A stretch of 8,399 nt of DNA, taken from assembly GCA_023429685.1 (NCBI GenBank), contig JAEZDF010000114.1, positions 1 through 8,399 on the forward strand. The letters run 5' to 3'. The notes below the pieces were generated by a model. It made no database searches and had not been told where the DNA came from. It saw only the letters and a list, made by a program, of their open reading frames with translations. Position numbers and translations under genes: made by a program. The stretch comes from Bacillota bacterium (GTDB taxonomy: Bacteria; Bacillota; Clostridia; Oscillospirales; Ruminococcaceae). Shown here piece by piece: positions 5,814 through 8,399 of this stretch. Position 1 is the stretch's first letter, and each line of letters starts with the position of its first letter.

Positions 5814-6509
5814 TTAGGTTGTAGTCTGTCCATAATACGCGTTTTTGCCGTGCTTGCGCAGGTAGTGTTTGTCGAGTAGCTCCTGTTGCATGCGTGTATT
5901 CTCAGCACAAAGCATCTTTGTGTGCCACGCCATCATCGCAATCTCCTCGAGCACCACCGCGTGGTATACCGCGTCGTCGGCATCCTTTCCCCACACAAAC
6001 GGCCCATGACTGTTTACGACAATGGCGGGGGTATCCATCACCGATGTTCCCTGTATTGTCTCTACAATCACGTTGCCCGTTTCCTTTTCGTACTCGCCCT
6101 CAATCTCCGCGGGGGTCATGCGGCGGGTGCAGGGGATGTTGTCGTAGAAGTAGTCCGCATGGGTTGTGCCGAGTGCAGGGATGCTTAGCCCCGCCTGCGC
6201 CCAGATGGTCGCCCAGCGCGAGTGGGTGTGCACAATCCCGCCAATCTCTGGGAATTCACGGTAGAGCACCAGATGGGTCGCGGTGTCGGAGGAAGGCTTA
6301 AGCCGCCCTTCGATTACCTCGCCCTGCAGGTTGACAACCACCATATCCTCGGGCTGCATGTTATCGTACTCCACGCCGGAGGGCTTTATGACCACTAGCC
6401 CCGTCTCTTTATCAAACGCGGATACATTGCCCCATGTAAAGGTAACGAGATTATATTTTGGTAGCAATAGGTTTGCTTTTAAAACCTGCTGCTTTAACTG
6501 TTCGAGCAT
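5814..6509 (-). CDS. araD: L-ribulose-5-phosphate 4-epimerase
   Basis: A 231-residue cytoplasmic class II aldolase-like zinc enzyme that interconverts L-ribulose-5-phosphate and D-xylulose-5-phosphate, the last step of the arabinose pathway. Length equals that of E. coli AraD. Visible family features are NLVTFTWGNVSA (20-31), IKPSGVEY (41-48), SSDTATHL with D75 or nearby (73-80), zinc ligands H94 and H96 in GGIVHTHSRWATIWAQ, the third zinc ligand H168 in VVNSHGPF, GTTHADYFY (114-122) with the catalytic-type Asp about 119, and the C-terminal Tyr of NAYYGQ (223-228). All expected active-site residues are present. ATG6509 follows a moderate AAAGG site, 28 nt after the araA stop, so it is translated from the ara operon. 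D-ribulose or L-fuculose relatives are less likely, because the match and the araBA context agree. Confidence 0.97.
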   Translation of the reverse strand: MLEQLKQQVLKANLLLPKYNLVTFTWGNVSAFDKETGLVVIKPSGVEYDNMQPEDMVVVNLQGEVIEGRLKPSSDTATHLVLYREFPEIGGIVHTHSRWATIWAQAGLSIPALGTTHADYFYDNIPCTRRMTPAEIEGEYEKETGNVIVETIQGTSVMDTPAIVVNSHGPFVWGKDADDAVYHAVVLEEIAMMAWHTKMLCAENTRMQQELLDKHYLRKHGKNAYYGQTTT

Positions 6510-6537
6510 ATCCGTTTTAACCTTTCAATCGAGTATT

Positions 6538-8019
6538 TTATGCCTTAAGCTTCCACACGATATCAGAGAACAGAAGCTGTTGCTTGAGTGCGCCGATGTC
6601 GGTATTTTCGCCGATGTGAATAAATTCAATGTCCATCATCTCTGCCCAGTCGCGCAGCTGCTCGGCAGTCAGGTCGTAGGAGAACGCCGTATGATGCGCG
6701 CCGCCTGCCAAAATCCACGCCTCGGCTGCTGTTTTTAGGTCGGGCAATGGCTTCCACATCACACGCGCAACCGGCAGGTTGGGCATCTCATAGATGGGCT
6801 TTACAACCTCGCAGTCGTTTACAATCAGGCGCAGCCTGCCGCCCATATCGATTAGCGAAGCGGCAACAGCGCCGCCCGCCTTGCCCTCAAACACCAGTCT
6901 TGCGGGGGGCTGTTTTCCGCCGATACCAAGCGGGTGAACCTCAACCTTCGGCTTTTCAGCCGCTACGGTCGGGCAGATCTCAAGCATATGCGCGCCGAGA
7001 ATCAGCTCGCTGCCCTCGGTCAAATCGTAGGTGTAATCCTCCATCAGCGTCGCGCCGCCGCTTAGCCCCTCGCCCATCGCCTTAAAGATGTGCACCAGTG
7101 CAGCGGTCTTCCAGTCGCCCTCCGCGCCAAAGCCAAAGCCCGCTTCCATCAGACGCTGGCTGGCAAGCCCGGGGAGCTGTGCGAGCCCGTGCAGGTCTTC
7201 AAAGTTTGTGGTAAACGCCTTGCAGCCGCCGTCATCTAGCAGCTTGCGCATCGCAATCTCCTCGCGAAGCTGATATTTTATCGAGTCGATATCCTCGGTA
7301 TTTATGGTGTAGCGCGCGGTGCAATCCGCATACGCAGCCTCTACCTCCGCGTCGGTCACGGCAGCGGTAGCCTCGGCAAGGTCGCCCACCGCGGTGGTAT
7401 TCACCTGCCAGCCAAGCTTAATCTGCGCCTCTACCTTATCGCCTTCGGTCACCGCTACCTGCCGCATGTTGTCGCCAAAACGCATGACCTTTAAATCCTT
7501 GCTGACCGCAACGCCGACGGCGGTACGCATCCAGGCACCCATCTTCTCCTGCACATCGGTGTCTTCCCAGTACCCCACAACCACCTTGCGCGCCAGACGC
7601 ATGCGTGCGCCAATAAAGCCGTGCTCTCTGTCACCGTGGGCAGACTGGTTGAGGTTCATAAAGTCCATATCGATGCCCAGATTGGGTATCTGACGGTTAA
7701 ACTGGGTGTGCAGGTGCAGGTAGGGCTTTTGCAACATGGCAAGCCCGTTAATCCACATCTTAGAAGGAGAGAAGGTATGCATCCACGTAATAATGCCTGC
7801 GCACTGCTTGCTGTGATTGGCCTCGCGGATTACCTCGCTAATCTCATCGGGTGTTTTCACAACCGGCTTGTAAACAATCTTGCAGGGCAGTACGGTGCTT
7901 TCACCAAACGCCTTTACCATAGCCTGCGAATGCTCGGCAACCTGCCGCAGGGTTTCTTCACCGTACAGGTGCTGGCTGCCTGTTATAAACCAAAACTCGT
8001 ATTGACTTAACGTTGACAT
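6538..8019 (-). CDS. araA: L-arabinose isomerase
   Basis: A 493-residue cytoplasmic metal-dependent isomerase converting L-arabinose to L-ribulose, the first step of the pathway. The N-terminus (YEFWFITGSQHLYG) and HLHTQFNRQIP, MDFMNLNQSAHGDREHG and GFGFGAEGDWKTAALVHI segments are family hallmarks. The metal and catalytic residues are present at about E300 (AEGDWK), E327 (MEDYTY), H344 (LGAHMLEICP) and H443 (GGAHHTAFSYDL), matching E306, E333, H350 and H450 of the E. coli enzyme. Length is normal (about 495-500). ATG8019 is preferred because GGAGG (8027-8031) lies 7 nt upstream; an in-frame ATG at 8037 would add MFGGYT and place this ribosome binding site inside the gene. It sits between araB and araD with short gaps, so it belongs to one operon in the order B-A-D. 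No truncation or frameshift seen. Confidence 0.98.
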   Translation of the reverse strand: MSTLSQYEFWFITGSQHLYGEETLRQVAEHSQAMVKAFGESTVLPCKIVYKPVVKTPDEISEVIREANHSKQCAGIITWMHTFSPSKMWINGLAMLQKPYLHLHTQFNRQIPNLGIDMDFMNLNQSAHGDREHGFIGARMRLARKVVVGYWEDTDVQEKMGAWMRTAVGVAVSKDLKVMRFGDNMRQVAVTEGDKVEAQIKLGWQVNTTAVGDLAEATAAVTDAEVEAAYADCTARYTINTEDIDSIKYQLREEIAMRKLLDDGGCKAFTTNFEDLHGLAQLPGLASQRLMEAGFGFGAEGDWKTAALVHIFKAMGEGLSGGATLMEDYTYDLTEGSELILGAHMLEICPTVAAEKPKVEVHPLGIGGKQPPARLVFEGKAGGAVAASLIDMGGRLRLIVNDCEVVKPIYEMPNLPVARVMWKPLPDLKTAAEAWILAGGAHHTAFSYDLTAEQLRDWAEMMDIEFIHIGENTDIGALKQQLLFSDIVWKLKA

Positions 8020-8058
8020 CGTATAGCCTCCAAACATTGTTGTTTTCTATTGAAACAG

Positions 8059-8399
8059 TTATCCCTTGTATGCCTTTTTTATCTCTTTCAGACGCTTCAT
8101 CACGTCGTTTGCGCCACGTCCGAAATAGTCGTGCAAGATGCTGTATTCGGCATACAGCTTATCGTACATTGCCTTGTTTTCGGGGATGGGGGTATACATC
8201 TCGTCTCTCAGCTTGCCCATTACCTTTGCGCCGTCAAAGACCGAGTCGTAGCCGCCGCGCTCACTACCGGCAGCTACCGCCGCAAAGATGGCGGAACCGA
8301 GTGCCGGACCCTGCAAGGAGCCTGCAATCTTTACGGGGATACCCAATACGTCCGCATAGATCTGCATGGTCATCGGGTCTTTTTGCGAGATGCCGCCGG
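8059..8399 (-). CDS. araB: L-ribulokinase, C-terminal part (cut by the window edge)
   Basis: The last 112 codons of an FGGY-family carbohydrate kinase; the 5' part lies beyond base 8399. The frame stays open to the edge and reads GGISQKDPMTMQIYADVLG at its start, the conserved C-terminal-domain motif of ribulokinases, followed by PVKIAGSLQGPALGSAIFAA with the Gly/Ala-rich nucleotide-domain helix. The Met inside this motif is not a start. AraB phosphorylates L-ribulose with ATP to L-ribulose-5-phosphate in the cytoplasm. The C-terminal tail RLKEIKKAYKG is Lys-rich and unremarkable. The stop lies 39 nt before the araA start, where the araA ribosome binding site is located, so the two are cotranscribed. 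FGGY kinases share this fold, but the araA and araD neighbours make ribulokinase the likely identity. Confidence 0.93.
   Translation of the reverse strand, partial: GGISQKDPMTMQIYADVLGIPVKIAGSLQGPALGSAIFAAVAAGSERGGYDSVFDGAKVMGKLRDEMYTPIPENKAMYDKLYAEYSILHDYFGRGANDVMKRLKEIKKAYKG

Noticed and set aside
6747..7693. Long + strand open frames opposite araA
   Set aside because: They lie wholly antisense to a fully conserved araA, have Ser/Arg/Pro-rich low-complexity translations and no ribosome binding sites; they reflect the GC-rich codon use of araA.
1..8399. CRISPR array, insertion sequence or phage/defence genes
   Set aside because: No regularly spaced repeats, transposase or nuclease-like frames were seen; all major frames are accounted for by sugar metabolism, signalling and one small-molecule kinase.

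Overview
The window looks like a piece of a low-to-mid-GC Gram-positive chromosome, most likely a clostridial (Bacillota) anaerobe. The evidence is a YesM/YesN-type two-component pair, a lipoprotein sugar-binding protein with a lipobox, purine-rich GGAGG-type ribosome binding sites, several apparent TTG starts and a perfect TTGACA-17-TATAAT promoter. This is inferred from gene families and signals; no database search was possible.

Layout. The left edge (+ strand) holds a complete tRNA-Arg(ACG) with encoded CCA, an adjacent strong hairpin terminator, and an aminoglycoside-phosphotransferase-fold kinase of unknown substrate. Everything to the right is on the - strand. In transcription order this is: the C-terminal end of araB (ribulokinase, cut by the window edge), araA (L-arabinose isomerase), araD (L-ribulose-5-phosphate 4-epimerase) and a rho-independent terminator. 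A perfect sigma70-type promoter follows, then a YesN-like response regulator, a YesM/LytS-like sensor kinase, a second weaker promoter region with repeats, and a YtfQ-like sugar-binding lipoprotein. A perfect 14-bp hairpin separates that gene from the converging kinase gene.

How the genes work together. AraA, AraB and AraD convert L-arabinose to L-ribulose, L-ribulose-5-phosphate and D-xylulose-5-phosphate, feeding the pentose phosphate or phosphoketolase routes. The adjacent membrane kinase and AraC-type response regulator are well placed to sense an extracellular pentose or an oligosaccharide containing it. The binding protein is last in its unit: no ABC ATPase or permease gene follows it, only a terminator and a converging gene. 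It may therefore serve as the sugar receptor of the sensor kinase (a binding-protein/kinase/regulator three-component system, as described for XylFII-LytS-YesN), or its transporter may be encoded elsewhere. Repeats near the promoters of the regulator and binding-protein genes are candidate operator sites. No gene-free stretch exceeds 300 bases.
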